Source: JBAZLV01 sp964586075 (GTDB lineage Bacteria > Nitrospirota > UBA9217). Taken from it: 39,711 bases of DNA. The stretch spans positions 1 to 39,711 of the forward strand of contig CAZPGZ010000030.1 of the NCBI GenBank assembly GCA_964586075.1, in the 5' to 3' direction. The notes under the pieces are model-generated. The model was not told the origin of the DNA, made no database searches, and saw nothing but the letters and a program-made list of their open reading frames with translations. The position numbers and the translations under genes were made by a program. Positions 7,389 to 16,464 of this stretch are shown in pieces; positions within the stretch are counted from its first letter, which is position 1; each line of letters starts with the position of its first letter.

Positions 7389-8032
7389 TGAAAGTAAAAG
7401 TTGTTGCCCGGATACTTGAGGCAAATGACCGGATTGCCGAGGAAAATCGTAAAAAATTCCAGGAAGCGGGACTCTATGTCGTGAACCTTATGGGAGCCCC
7501 CGGCGCGGGAAAAACGACCCTTCTGGAGAAAACCATTCAGGCCCTCAAACCCCATCTGAGAATCGGCGTTATTGAGGGCGACATTGTGGGGACGGATGAT
7601 GCGGAACGCATCGGCGCTCTCGATGTTCCTGTCGTGCAGATTAACACGGGTGGGGCCTGTCATCTTGATGCAAACATGATCAGCGAGGTCCTTTCAGAGC
7701 TTCCGCTCAAATCCCTGGACATGCTGATCATCGAGAATGTGGGGAACCTGGTCTGCCCCGCCGAGTTCAACGTAGGGGAAGACATGAAAATCATGGTGCT
7801 TTCCGTGGCGGAGGGACATGACAAACCTCTGAAATACCCACTCATGTTTCGCGAATCAAAGGCGCTGGTGCTGAACAAAGTCGATCTGCTGCCGTATATG
7901 AAAACAGATATCAATAAAATGCGCAATGACTCACTTGCGCTGAATCCTGCACTCAAAGTATTCGAAGTATCCTGCGCCACAGAGATGGGGATCGACACAT
8001 GGGCCCAATGGCTGGCCGGGCTCAAATCGTAA
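7388..8032 (+). CDS. hypB: Hydrogenase maturation GTPase HypB
   Basis: GTPase that acts with HypA to insert nickel into [NiFe]-hydrogenase. The 214-residue protein has the P-loop G-A-P-G-A-G-K-T at 36-43, E-G-D near 63-65, the GTPase-domain metal site G-G-A-C-H-L-D with C91-H92, a further Cys at 123, and N-K-V-D at 163-166. The N-terminal CxxCGC motif and His-rich nickel-storage stretch of E. coli and rhizobial HypB are absent, so this is the short form. TGATG links hypCA and hypB (one shared base), with GGAG at 7376-7379 as ribosome binding site. Confidence 0.97.
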   Translation: MKVKVVARILEANDRIAEENRKKFQEAGLYVVNLMGAPGAGKTTLLEKTIQALKPHLRIGVIEGDIVGTDDAERIGALDVPVVQINTGGACHLDANMISEVLSELPLKSLDMLIIENVGNLVCPAEFNVGEDMKIMVLSVAEGHDKPLKYPLMFRESKALVLNKVDLLPYMKTDINKMRNDSLALNPALKVFEVSCATEMGIDTWAQWLAGLKS

Positions 8033-10431
8033 TCAAAGGCATCGTGCAGGGTGTGGGCTTCCGGCCGTTCGTCTATAACCTTGCCGCATTGCTTAACATC
8101 AAGGGATACGTAACAAACACCAGCGAGGGTGTGTTTATTGATGCGGAGGGTGAGCAACTCTCCGTGTTTCTCCAAAAACTTCAGGAAGACGCACCCCCGC
8201 TTTCCCATATCACCGGTTTTTCCGCGCTACCGCTTCCCCTGCAAGGGTATTCGGATTTTTCCATACGCCAAAGCCTCGACCAGAAAGATTCTCTGCCCTT
8301 TACGCTCGTTTCCCCCGATGTGTCCGTTTGCGAAGACTGCCTGCACGAGATGCTGGACCCGCTGGACCGCCGTCATCTGTATCCCTTTATCAACTGTACG
8401 AACTGTGGCCCGCGATACTCCATCACCACGTCAGTTCCGTATGACAGGCCAAACACCACCATGTCGGTATTTCCCCTGTGTCTTGACTGCATGCGGGAAT
8501 ATCAAGAACCTCGCGACCGGCGGTTTCACGCGCAACCCAATGCATGCCCTGTCTGCGGTCCGCGGGTGGAGTTTCGAATGCAGGGTTCAAAACAGGGGAT
8601 ACAAGGCGGGAATGCCATTCCTGCGGCAATCAAGTTGCTGCGGGAAGGTGGAACCATAGCGCTCAAGGGTATTGGAGGATTTCATATTGCCTGCGACGCA
8701 ACAAACGACAACGCAGTCAGACGCCTAAGAGAAAGAAAACGAAAAAGCAACAAACCTTTTGCCGTCATGGCACCTTCTGTTGAGTCAGCGCAGCGGTTCT
8801 GCGAAATTTCAGATGCCGAAAAGGACTTGCTGCTTTCCATCAGGCGTCCCATCGTCCTTTTGCAGAAAAAAAACGATCTTTCTCTTTCGGACGCTGTGGC
8901 ACCGAACAATCAATTTATCGGGGTTATGCTTCCGTATGCGCCGCTGCATGATCTCCTGTTCCGGCATCCGGTGCATTCAGGAGAACCTGTCGAGAAACCG
9001 CATTTTCATGCCTTGGTAATGACCAGCGGCAATCTTTCAGAAGAACCTATCGTGCGCGATAATGATGAGGCACTGCAAAAACTTTCGGGGTTTGTTGACG
9101 GTTTCTTGTTGCACAACCGCGACATCTTCATGCGCGTGGACGATTCTGTCCTGAGGATTACGGATTGTGCATTTCCGGTATCTGTTTCCTCATCAGACTC
9201 GCGTCCGTCCGGCTTCGGAGAGAGAAAAGGGGACACGGTTAGCAATTCCCGATCCATAATCTCATTTATTCGCCGGTCGCGCGGTTACGCGCCTGATCCG
9301 ATTTTTTTACACGAAGACGGACCGGAAGTGCTCGGGTGCGGTGCAGACCTCAAAACCACATTTACCCTTACGAAGGGCGTTTTTGCGATTCCAAGCCAGC
9401 ATATCGGCGACATGGAAAACTACGAGACCCTTCGGTTCTATGAAGAGACACTGAAAAATTTAAAAGCGGTATACCGCGCAGAACCCTTGGTTTTCGTCCA
9501 TGATCTGCATCCGGGGTACGGAACTACACGATGGGCAATAAACGAGGCCGAGCGGACAGGTTTAAAAACGTTCGGCATTCAACATCACTACGCGCATGTG
9601 GGTTCGGTTATGGCCGAGCACGGGCTCAAAAACAAGATCATGGGTGTGGCCCTGGATGGCACCGGTTACGGTACTGACGGCAATCTCTGGGGAGCAGAAT
9701 TTTTAATTGCGGATATTGAAGGCTTTGAGCGGGTTGGGCAGTTTCGCTATATGCCTCTTCCGGGAGGCGAGTCTGCCATACGGGAACCGTGGAGGATGGC
9801 GGTGAGTCTTGTCATACAGGCGGCGCAGCATGACGCCGCAGATTGCCTCCACCGGATCGGATTCTTCCGGAAATATGGAGATACAATGGTTCAAAACATC
9901 ATGCGTATTGCGCAGTCCCAGGAGCTTTCTCCTCTTTCCTCCGGGGCCGGCAGACTGTTTGAAGCGGTTGCCGCTCTTACGGGTGTCTGTGATAAAAATA
10001 CCTTTGAAGGCGAAGCAGCAATTGCGCTGGAATCCTTTACTCGAAAAGGAATTGAAGAAGAGTATGAGGTTGCGTTCAGAGATGAAAACAGTTATAGTGT
10101 CATAGATTTCGGTCCCGCAATCCTGTCGATTATCAAAGATCTAGCCGGTGGCCAGAAGAAAGAATTCATTGCTACAAAGTTTCATAATAGCGTGGCTTCT
10201 GTCATCCGGCAGATGATAAAATGGATTGGCCGGGCTAGCGGCTTGGACATCGTGGCTTTGACAGGCGGAACCTTCCAAAATCGTTATCTTTTGGAAAGGA
10301 CCGCGCGGTTGCTTGCGGCCGACGGTAAAAATGTCTTTATCAACCAACAGGTGCCGACCAATGACGCCTGCATTTCCCTGGGACAGGCCTATCTGATCAG
10401 GGAACGGATTAAACGGAACAACAACCTATGA
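7999..10431 (+). CDS. hypF: Carbamoyltransferase HypF
   Basis: Uses carbamoyl phosphate and ATP to carbamoylate the C-terminal Cys of HypE, the first step to the cyanide ligands of [NiFe]-hydrogenase. The 810 residues hold, in order, an acylphosphatase domain (about 8-92, V-Q-G-V-G-F-R-P-F), two C4 zinc fingers (about 110-190, with C-E-D-C, C-T-N-C, C-L-D-C and C-P-V-C), a YrdC-like domain, and a Kae1-like domain with H-D-L-H-P-G-Y, H-H-Y-A-H and G-T-G-Y-G-T-D-G. Between R-V-D-D-S-V and R-R-S-R-G-Y-A-P lies a polar insert some 25-30 residues longer than usual (roughly bases 9166-9265). The gene overlaps hypB by 34 bases; a second ATG at 8008 is also possible. Confidence 0.96.
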   Translation: MGPMAGRAQIVIKGIVQGVGFRPFVYNLAALLNIKGYVTNTSEGVFIDAEGEQLSVFLQKLQEDAPPLSHITGFSALPLPLQGYSDFSIRQSLDQKDSLPFTLVSPDVSVCEDCLHEMLDPLDRRHLYPFINCTNCGPRYSITTSVPYDRPNTTMSVFPLCLDCMREYQEPRDRRFHAQPNACPVCGPRVEFRMQGSKQGIQGGNAIPAAIKLLREGGTIALKGIGGFHIACDATNDNAVRRLRERKRKSNKPFAVMAPSVESAQRFCEISDAEKDLLLSIRRPIVLLQKKNDLSLSDAVAPNNQFIGVMLPYAPLHDLLFRHPVHSGEPVEKPHFHALVMTSGNLSEEPIVRDNDEALQKLSGFVDGFLLHNRDIFMRVDDSVLRITDCAFPVSVSSSDSRPSGFGERKGDTVSNSRSIISFIRRSRGYAPDPIFLHEDGPEVLGCGADLKTTFTLTKGVFAIPSQHIGDMENYETLRFYEETLKNLKAVYRAEPLVFVHDLHPGYGTTRWAINEAERTGLKTFGIQHHYAHVGSVMAEHGLKNKIMGVALDGTGYGTDGNLWGAEFLIADIEGFERVGQFRYMPLPGGESAIREPWRMAVSLVIQAAQHDAADCLHRIGFFRKYGDTMVQNIMRIAQSQELSPLSSGAGRLFEAVAALTGVCDKNTFEGEAAIALESFTRKGIEEEYEVAFRDENSYSVIDFGPAILSIIKDLAGGQKKEFIATKFHNSVASVIRQMIKWIGRASGLDIVALTGGTFQNRYLLERTARLLAADGKNVFINQQVPTNDACISLGQAYLIRERIKRNNNL

Positions 10432-11486
10432 AACAGATGCTTGAAGAACTGCATAGCCTGATGAAGCATATTGACAGACCGCTCAAACTCATGGAAGTTT
10501 GCGGGACCCACACGGTGGAGATATTCCGCCATGGCATACGGGACGTTATTCCCAAAAATATCACTCTGCTGAGCGGACCGGGTTGTCCGGTATGCGTCAC
10601 CTCGATTCATGACATTGACGCCGCCATCGCTATTGCGAAGAACTCCTCGGTTATTCTTACGACCTTCGGAGATATGATGCGGGTGCCGGGCGGCAAGGAA
10701 ACAATGCTGGAAGTACGGTCGGAAGGAGCGGACATCCGGGTGCTGTATTCACCGCTGGATGCGCTTAAACTCGCCCAGGACAATCCCAAGAAAGAAGTTG
10801 TTTTTTTCGGGACCGGTTTCGAGACTACATCTCCGCTTATTGCAGGAACGCTTGCGCATGCCGACCAGACAGGGGTCGGTAATTTTTCCGTGTACGCCGC
10901 ATTCAAACTCGTGCCTCCGGCCTTGAAGGCCCTGCTTGATTTTCCCGATGTGCAGGTGGACGGTTTTATCCTTCCGGGACACGTGAGCGCTATTATCGGC
11001 AAGAAGCCTTATGAATTCGTTGCCTCTCACTATCAGAAACCGTCCGTCATTACCGGTTTCGAAGCAAAAGAAATTATTGAAGGCGTTCTGATGATTGTGC
11101 GCCAGATCGCATTAAAAAGGGCAACCATCGAAATTCAATATCGTACCGTCGTTCGTGAAGAAGGCAATCCACGGGCCGTTGAACTTCTCGAACAGTATTT
11201 TGAACCTGCGGACGCATACTGGCGGGGCATCGGATCCATCCCGGAGAGCGGTCTTAGGGTCAGAGACCGGTACGCTTCTTTTGATGCGAAAAGAAAATTC
11301 AATCCTCCGGTAATGGATACGCGGGAACCGGAGTTGTGCTCCTGCGGCGATATTCTCCGGGGGGTGAAACTGCCGACAGAATGCCCCCTTTTCGGCACGG
11401 ACTGCACGCCCGAAACCCCGGTGGGTCCCTGCATGGTGAGCACGGAAGGCAGTTGCGCGGCATATTATAAATACGGACATCACTGA
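10428..11486 (+). CDS. hypD: Hydrogenase maturation Fe-S protein HypD
   Basis: Scaffold that assembles the Fe(CN)2CO unit with HypC and HypE. The 352-residue protein has E-V-C-G-T-H-T near residue 25, P-G-C-P-V-C at about 52-56, the G-T-G-F-E-T-T loop, and a C-terminal cysteine-rich [4Fe-4S] region (C-S-C-G-D, C-P-L-F-G-T-D-C-T-P, G-P-C-M-V-S-T-E-G). The start overlaps the hypF stop as ATGA. Because HypC is fused to HypA in this operon, HypD would have to dock onto the HypC half of that fusion. Confidence 0.97.
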   Translation: MKQMLEELHSLMKHIDRPLKLMEVCGTHTVEIFRHGIRDVIPKNITLLSGPGCPVCVTSIHDIDAAIAIAKNSSVILTTFGDMMRVPGGKETMLEVRSEGADIRVLYSPLDALKLAQDNPKKEVVFFGTGFETTSPLIAGTLAHADQTGVGNFSVYAAFKLVPPALKALLDFPDVQVDGFILPGHVSAIIGKKPYEFVASHYQKPSVITGFEAKEIIEGVLMIVRQIALKRATIEIQYRTVVREEGNPRAVELLEQYFEPADAYWRGIGSIPESGLRVRDRYASFDAKRKFNPPVMDTREPELCSCGDILRGVKLPTECPLFGTDCTPETPVGPCMVSTEGSCAAYYKYGHH

Positions 11487-11497
11487 TCGAGGAGCGA

Positions 11498-12496
11498 GTG
11501 TTGGACAGAATACTTCTTGGACATGGCAGCGGCGGCAAGCTTATGCATGATTTGATCCGCAGGCACTTCAGCCCTGCTTTCGGCATTGAAGGGGCCGGAG
11601 ACTCTGCGGTTGTAGCATTGCCGTCTACGAAAATCGCGTATACCACGGATTCCTATGTTGTTACTCCACTGTTCTTTCCGGGCGGCAATATCGGAGACCT
11701 TGCAGTAAACGGCACCATAAATGATCTGGCGGTGTCCGGCGCAGAACCGCTGTTTCTCACTACCGGATTCATTATCGAGGAAGGCCTGCCTTTCGCGGAC
11801 CTTGAAAAGATCATTGTATCGATGTCGGAGGCGGCCGGAAAAGCAGGGATTAAAATCGTCGCCGGCGATACGAAAGTGGTGAATAAAGGAAAGGCAGATG
11901 GAGTTTTCATAAATACGTCCGGCATTGGGCATATGCCTGATGGACGCGTCATATCGGCTTCTCGAATAAAAAGCGGCGATAAAATCATCATCAGCGGAGA
12001 CATCGGCAGCCATGGAACTGCTATCATCGCCGAACGCAATGGACTGACGTTTGATCCCCCTATCCTGAGCGATACGCGGCCGTTGCATGGCCTTGTCAAA
12101 TCGATGTACGATGCCTCCGGGCAAATACATTTTATGCGTGATCCTACCCGGGGCGGACTTGCCACTACGCTTAAGGAAGCAGCGCTCGAATCGGGGATGT
12201 GCATGCGTATCCACGAACCGTCACTTCCTGTCCCTCCGGGAGTCAAGGGCGCCTGCGGACTCCTCGGCCTGGACCCGCTGTATGTGGCCAATGAAGGAAT
12301 TCTTATCGCCGTCGTAGAACATACTGCAGCAGAATCGGTGCTTGCCGCCATGCGGAGCCACGAAGGCGGTCGGCACGCGGAAATCATCGGGGAAGTAGCA
12401 GCCTCTCCTGCCGGAACTGTTCTTCTCGAAACAGCCATCGGCGGCAACAGAGTCATAGATATGTTGCAGGGAGAACAACTTCCGAGAATCTGCTGA
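11498..12496 (+). CDS. hypE: Hydrogenase maturation protein HypE
   Basis: Dehydrates the carbamoyl group on its own C-terminal Cys to thiocyanate and donates cyanide to the HypC-HypD iron. The 332-residue product ends in P-R-I-C, the conserved accepting tail, and has the ATP-binding G-H-G-S-G-G near the start and F-M-R-D-P-T-R-G-G. GAGGAG at 11489-11494 precedes two adjacent possible starts, GTG at 11498 and TTG at 11501; the second has the better spacing. It is the last gene of the operon; no hydrogenase structural genes are in the window. Confidence 0.96.
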   Translation: MLDRILLGHGSGGKLMHDLIRRHFSPAFGIEGAGDSAVVALPSTKIAYTTDSYVVTPLFFPGGNIGDLAVNGTINDLAVSGAEPLFLTTGFIIEEGLPFADLEKIIVSMSEAAGKAGIKIVAGDTKVVNKGKADGVFINTSGIGHMPDGRVISASRIKSGDKIIISGDIGSHGTAIIAERNGLTFDPPILSDTRPLHGLVKSMYDASGQIHFMRDPTRGGLATTLKEAALESGMCMRIHEPSLPVPPGVKGACGLLGLDPLYVANEGILIAVVEHTAAESVLAAMRSHEGGRHAEIIGEVAASPAGTVLLETAIGGNRVIDMLQGEQLPRIC

Positions 12497-12680
12497 AATC
12501 ATACATCCCGGATGTAGGACAAAGTTTGATTTTTTCGGCAGTCAAGAGTTCTGCTCTTTCATTTTTGCAGATAACCGTGATCGTTTCTGCACGCTGCAAA
12601 CCGGTCACCGTGTTTTGCCTCTGCACATTTCACCGGGTGTCGCACGTCGTTAACTCAGACCTTGGTTTGCTTTATCGTTC

Positions 12681-13997
12681 ATGCAACAGTATATCCGAAA
12701 ACAAGTTTTTTCTCTTGCCCTGCCAGCGGTGCTCTCCAGCCTGCTCCAGCGTTCGGTCGGCATTGTTGACATTTTCCTTGTCGGCGGCCTAGGTGCGGCA
12801 TCCATAGCCGCCGTCGGGCTTGCGCAGGTCATGGTGTTCGTGGCCATGAGCATCTCCTGGGGAATCAACATAGGAGTCACGGTTCTGGTGGCGCAGTTGT
12901 GGGGCGCCGGCAGGAAAGTGGATGCTGGAAAAGCGGCTTATCAGGCAATGCTGCTTGCAGCGGCCGCTGCCGTGATCATCATGTTTCTCGGGATTCCTTT
13001 TGGTGGAAAAATCGCTGCTTTGCTAGGAGCTGATTCAGAACTCCAGAACATTCTTTCCAAGTATACCGTTATCATCTTCTCCTTTATTTTTTTCAGTATC
13101 GCGATAAATGTGCTCGCCGGAATCATGCAGGGAACCGGAGATACGAAAACCCCCCTCTATGCAACGATCATCGTGAACATTCTGCATGTTCTCGTGGCGT
13201 ACCCGCTGATTTACGGCTATCTCGGTTGCCCGAAGATGGGAGTACAGGGCGCCGCCGTTGCCATTGCCGTTTCCGAAGGCATGGGAGCGCTATTCCTATT
13301 TTTCCGGTCGTTGCATAAACGATTTATTATTATCGAAAAAAAGTTCGAACTGAAATATACCGTGGTGACATGTCGGCTGGGATATCCTATTTTTATCGAT
13401 CGATTGCTGCAAAATATCGGAGCATTGGTGTTCGCAAAAGTGGTTTTACTGTATGGAACTGCCGTATATGCGGCGCATCAGGTAGGGTTGGCCATTGAAG
13501 CTTTTTCTTTTATGCCCGGCTATGGCATAGCTGTAGCAGCAGCAACCATGGTGGGGCAGAACCTAGGGGCGGGAAAACCGGAAAAGGCACGCATTTCAGC
13601 CTATGAGGCGAACCGACTTGCAGTCATTCTGATGGCGGCCATGGGACTGGTATTTTTCTTCTTTCCCTTTGCCCTGCTTCGTACTTTTACGAGTGATCCT
13701 GAGGTGATCAGATATGGTATTCTGTACATGAAAATTGTTGCATTCGCTCAGATCCCGCTCGCCATAACCTTGGTGCTGGGTGGTTCACTCAGGGGTGCGG
13801 GAGACACGGGTTTTATCATGCTGGCTACGTTAGGCGGAATGTGGTGCGTGAGGCTTCCAATAGCTGCTCTGCTTGCGACAGTTTTTAAAGCTGAAATTCA
13901 TATTGTCTGGTCGGTAATGATTCTTGACTGGCTCGTACGTATGTCCATTCTGCTGTGGAGATATCGAAAAGAAACTTGGGACAGGCTGGAAATATGA
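12681..13997 (+). CDS. MATE family efflux transporter
   Basis: A 438-residue inner-membrane protein with about twelve hydrophobic segments in two six-helix halves. It begins with the MATE opening pattern L-A-L-P-A-V-L-S-S-L and D-I-F-L-V-G-G-L-G, and has M-Q-G-T-G-D-T-K-T-P in the first half with L-R-G-A-G-D-T-G-F at the matching place of the second. Members export drugs or metabolites in exchange for Na+ or H+; the substrate is unknown. No clear ribosome binding site is seen before the ATG. The 184-base gap after hypE shows nothing recognisable, so its promoter is not identified. Confidence 0.9.
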   Translation: MQQYIRKQVFSLALPAVLSSLLQRSVGIVDIFLVGGLGAASIAAVGLAQVMVFVAMSISWGINIGVTVLVAQLWGAGRKVDAGKAAYQAMLLAAAAAVIIMFLGIPFGGKIAALLGADSELQNILSKYTVIIFSFIFFSIAINVLAGIMQGTGDTKTPLYATIIVNILHVLVAYPLIYGYLGCPKMGVQGAAVAIAVSEGMGALFLFFRSLHKRFIIIEKKFELKYTVVTCRLGYPIFIDRLLQNIGALVFAKVVLLYGTAVYAAHQVGLAIEAFSFMPGYGIAVAAATMVGQNLGAGKPEKARISAYEANRLAVILMAAMGLVFFFFPFALLRTFTSDPEVIRYGILYMKIVAFAQIPLAITLVLGGSLRGAGDTGFIMLATLGGMWCVRLPIAALLATVFKAEIHIVWSVMILDWLVRMSILLWRYRKETWDRLEI

Positions 13998-14065
13998 TCC
14001 CTGTTTGGTTATAATCCCGGCGTATTTTGCAATACGGTTTTCATGCCGGTTCTCAAGGAGTGCTT

Positions 14066-14278
14066 ATGGCGGAACTACAGTATATGCTGGGGAAAGAGGT
14101 AGTGGTAATAGCCAACGGAGTACAGTATTCAGGTGTATTGATTGAGGTGTCTGACACAGAAGTACATCTGAAAGGGGTAATGCAATGGATAACCCTGCCT
14201 GCTTCGTCTGTGAGTACGATCAAGCTCGCGTCGGTTGCAGAGAGTTCCCGTGGTTGGAGCGGGGAAGGGCTCCAATAA
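14066..14278 (+). CDS. Small LSm/SH3-like protein of unknown function
   Basis: A 70-residue protein whose pattern (G-K-E-V-V-V-I-A-N-G, then Y-S-G-V-L-I-E-V-S-D, E-V-H-L, ending S-T-I-K-L) resembles the five-strand LSm/Hfq barrel, in which a short ligand passes through v-x-G-x-x-y-x-G-x-L. AAGGAG at 14055-14060, five bases before the ATG, decides the start; upstream in-frame codons lack a site. The last 15 residues look disordered. The gene may be co-transcribed with the MATE gene 68 bases upstream. It could be an RNA-binding protein, but the fold assignment is from pattern alone. Confidence 0.65.
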   Translation: MAELQYMLGKEVVVIANGVQYSGVLIEVSDTEVHLKGVMQWITLPASSVSTIKLASVAESSRGWSGEGLQ

Positions 14279-14336
14279 ACGGGCGACAAAAACGGAGCAG
14301 TTTAAGTCCTGTTTGACCACAGGATCGTCTGGTGCA

Positions 14337-14705
14337 TCAGGAAATAATTTTTTTGATTTTAGACAATACTTCGAGCGGACTGAATGGCTTCACAATATAC
14401 GCATCTGCACCGACTTCCTTGCCTCGTTCCTGCTCATGTGCCTGGCCCTTTGCAGTCAACATAATGACGCGTATTTTTTTCAACGCCGGATCGTTCTTGA
14501 TGATGCGGCAGACGTCATAACCGTCTATTTTCGGGATCATAATATCCAGCAGAATGACGTCCGGCAGTGTTTCCCTGGTTTCCTTAAGCGCTTCAATGCC
14601 GTCTGCTGCTATGGAAATTTTAAACCCTTCCCGCTCAAGGAGAGGGGCAAGCGCATCCCGAATGTTTTCATTATCATCTACGAGTAAAATTTTTTTCTGT
14701 TTCAT
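14337..14705 (-). CDS. Single-domain response regulator (CheY-like)
   Basis: A 122-residue receiver domain without output domain. It has V-D-D-N near residue 9-12 (acidic pair DD), the phosphoacceptor in L-L-D-I-M-I-P, the switch Thr in M-L-T-A-K, and K-P-F near the C-terminus. Such proteins relay phosphoryl groups or act through protein contacts in the cytoplasm. It is convergent with the small LSm-like gene, with 58 bases between the stops holding only a weak CCTGT/ACAGG dyad. No histidine kinase lies nearby, so its partner is elsewhere. Confidence 0.93.
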   Translation of the reverse strand: MKQKKILLVDDNENIRDALAPLLEREGFKISIAADGIEALKETRETLPDVILLDIMIPKIDGYDVCRIIKNDPALKKIRVIMLTAKGQAHEQERGKEVGADAYIVKPFSPLEVLSKIKKIIS

Positions 14706-15011
14706 GAGTTGGTATGGGTAAAAATTTTTTTATGTATGCTGCGATGTGTTAGAAAGTATCCTTATTTTATTCTTTTGTCAAGTCGGAAGGTAACATTGTT
14801 GCTCCGGTTTCTCCCGGTCATTCTTGCATGAATGGCAGTCCCCAAAATAGTCAAATGCTCCAGCTGCTTCGTATATGGTTCCTCTCGCTTTCCATTGGTA
14901 TTGACCGCCAAACATGATACAATAAGCGCAAGGAGCTCGTAAAAGTTTGAATGGATATGGTTCCGACAGCAGGATATTTTGCTGTTGAGACCAGGAAAAG
15001 AGAGGAAAATT
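14706..15011. other. Divergent intergenic region, response regulator / tldD
   Basis: This 306-base stretch separates the minus-strand regulator from tldD. It holds the putative tldD promoter at 14895-14923 and a ribosome binding site, AGAGGA at 15001-15006. An antisense open frame (15023 down to 14778) encodes a cysteine-bearing peptide of up to 81 residues, but it lacks a ribosome binding site and overlaps the tldD start, so it is not called as a gene. Confidence 0.4.
14895..14923 (+). promoter_or_regulatory. Possible promoter of tldD
   Basis: TTGGTA at 14895-14900 (four of six), 17-base spacer, TACAAT at 14918-14923 (five of six). Confidence 0.4.
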
Positions 15012-16397
15012 TTGGACCTTCACATCGATCTTTCCGCTGTTTTAAAAAAAGTACTGAGCAACGGCGGCGATTTCGCAGATATTTTCATAGAACGCAACCA
15101 GCCATTCTCTCTTGTGTGTGAGGACAACAAGATTGAAAAAATCCTTTCGGGGATCGACCAGGGGGCGGGACTCCGGCTTCTTTACGGGCACCGGACCGTG
15201 TATGCCTACACGAACGAAATAACGACAGAATCCCTTCTGGAACTTGCTGACTCGGTCCGGCAGGCCATGGCGGGGGATGCACGGTATTCTCCTCTTGATC
15301 TTCGCACGAGGAGCCCACGCATTAATTTTACTATCGCAAAAGATCCCGAAAACGTTTCAACAACCGAGAAAGTCGTCTTGGTGCTTGACGCAAACAAGGT
15401 GGCACGCGCATTCGACAAGCGCATCAGGCAGGTGCAGGTGCTCTATCGGCAGCATCATCGACAGGTTCTCATTGCAAACTCGGACGGTTTTATTACTGAA
15501 GATGACTGCACGTATCTTACCGCTTTAGTCCATGTTGTTGCTGCGCAGGGAGATGTCGTTCAGACGGGGTACGAATCCATAGGTGGCATTACCGGTATGG
15601 AACTGTTCGATGTCTACCCTTTGAAGCAAACAGCTGAGACGGCCGCCCGGCGGGCCGTGATGATGCTGTCGGCCAGAAAACCGCCTGCCGGCAAGATGCC
15701 TGTGGTCCTTTCCGCGGATGCCGGCGGGACCATGATCCATGAAGCTGTCGGACATGGACTCGAAGCAGACCTGGCCCAATCCGGCTTGTCGGTCTATTCG
15801 AACAGACTTGGCGATTGTATCGCGTCTCCTCTCGTCTCCGTGTTGGATGATGCCACGCTTGAAGGAAAACGCGGTTCATTCCGGTTCGATGATGAAGGAG
15901 TTGATGCAGAGCGTACGCTCCTGGTCGATAAGGGCATTCTCAAAACGTACCTCTATGACCGTCTGACTGCGGCGAAAGACGGCGTCCGTTCCACCGGCAA
16001 TGGCAGGCGGGAATCATACAAACACCGCCCGATTCCGAGAATGACGAATACTATGATTCTTCCCGGCGACTCAGACCCCGCGGAAATTGTGCGATCGACA
16101 TCGAACGGGCTTTATGTCAAAAAAATGGGCGGTGGACAGGTGAACACGGTGAATGGTGATTTTGTTTTCGAAGTGAGCGAAGGCTACATGATCGAGAACG
16201 GCGCCGTCGGAGAACCAGTCCGGGGCGCCACTCTTATCGGGAACGGCCCCCAGGTGCTCATGTCGATTGATCAGGTCGGTTCAGACCTTGGTTTTTCTAT
16301 CGGCACATGCGGAAAGGATGGGCAAGGAGCACCGGTGAGCGATGCACAACCGACGATCAGAATTCCGGAAATTACGGTAGGCGGTGTTGTAGCATAA
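15012..16397 (+). CDS. tldD: TldD family metalloprotease
   Basis: A 461-residue peptidase of the TldD/PmbA family. It has the zinc motif H-E-A-V-G-H-G-L-E-A-D near residue 245-255 and the C-terminal stretches G-G-G-Q-V-N and G-N-G-P-Q-V-L. In E. coli TldD forms a heterodimer with TldE (PmbA) that cleaves unfolded peptides, including microcin B17 precursor and CcdA. The TTG at 15012 is chosen because AGAGGA (15001-15006) lies five bases before it and the family start is near D-L-H-I-D; an upstream in-frame start at 14979 is less likely. No tldE is adjacent: the next gene is mogA-like. A partner may lie elsewhere, or this could be a stand-alone form. Confidence 0.93.
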   Translation: MDLHIDLSAVLKKVLSNGGDFADIFIERNQPFSLVCEDNKIEKILSGIDQGAGLRLLYGHRTVYAYTNEITTESLLELADSVRQAMAGDARYSPLDLRTRSPRINFTIAKDPENVSTTEKVVLVLDANKVARAFDKRIRQVQVLYRQHHRQVLIANSDGFITEDDCTYLTALVHVVAAQGDVVQTGYESIGGITGMELFDVYPLKQTAETAARRAVMMLSARKPPAGKMPVVLSADAGGTMIHEAVGHGLEADLAQSGLSVYSNRLGDCIASPLVSVLDDATLEGKRGSFRFDDEGVDAERTLLVDKGILKTYLYDRLTAAKDGVRSTGNGRRESYKHRPIPRMTNTMILPGDSDPAEIVRSTSNGLYVKKMGGGQVNTVNGDFVFEVSEGYMIENGAVGEPVRGATLIGNGPQVLMSIDQVGSDLGFSIGTCGKDGQGAPVSDAQPTIRIPEITVGGVVA

Positions 16398-16464
16398 ACG
16401 GGCTTTTGCGGTGTGTACCGCAGTTTTACAAAACAGGATAAATCTGAACAGAGGTCTGCGCAAT

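Noticed and set aside
14901..14923. TTGACC at 14901-14906 as -35 for tldD
   Set aside because: The spacer to TACAAT would be only 11 bases; TTGGTA at 14895 gives 17.
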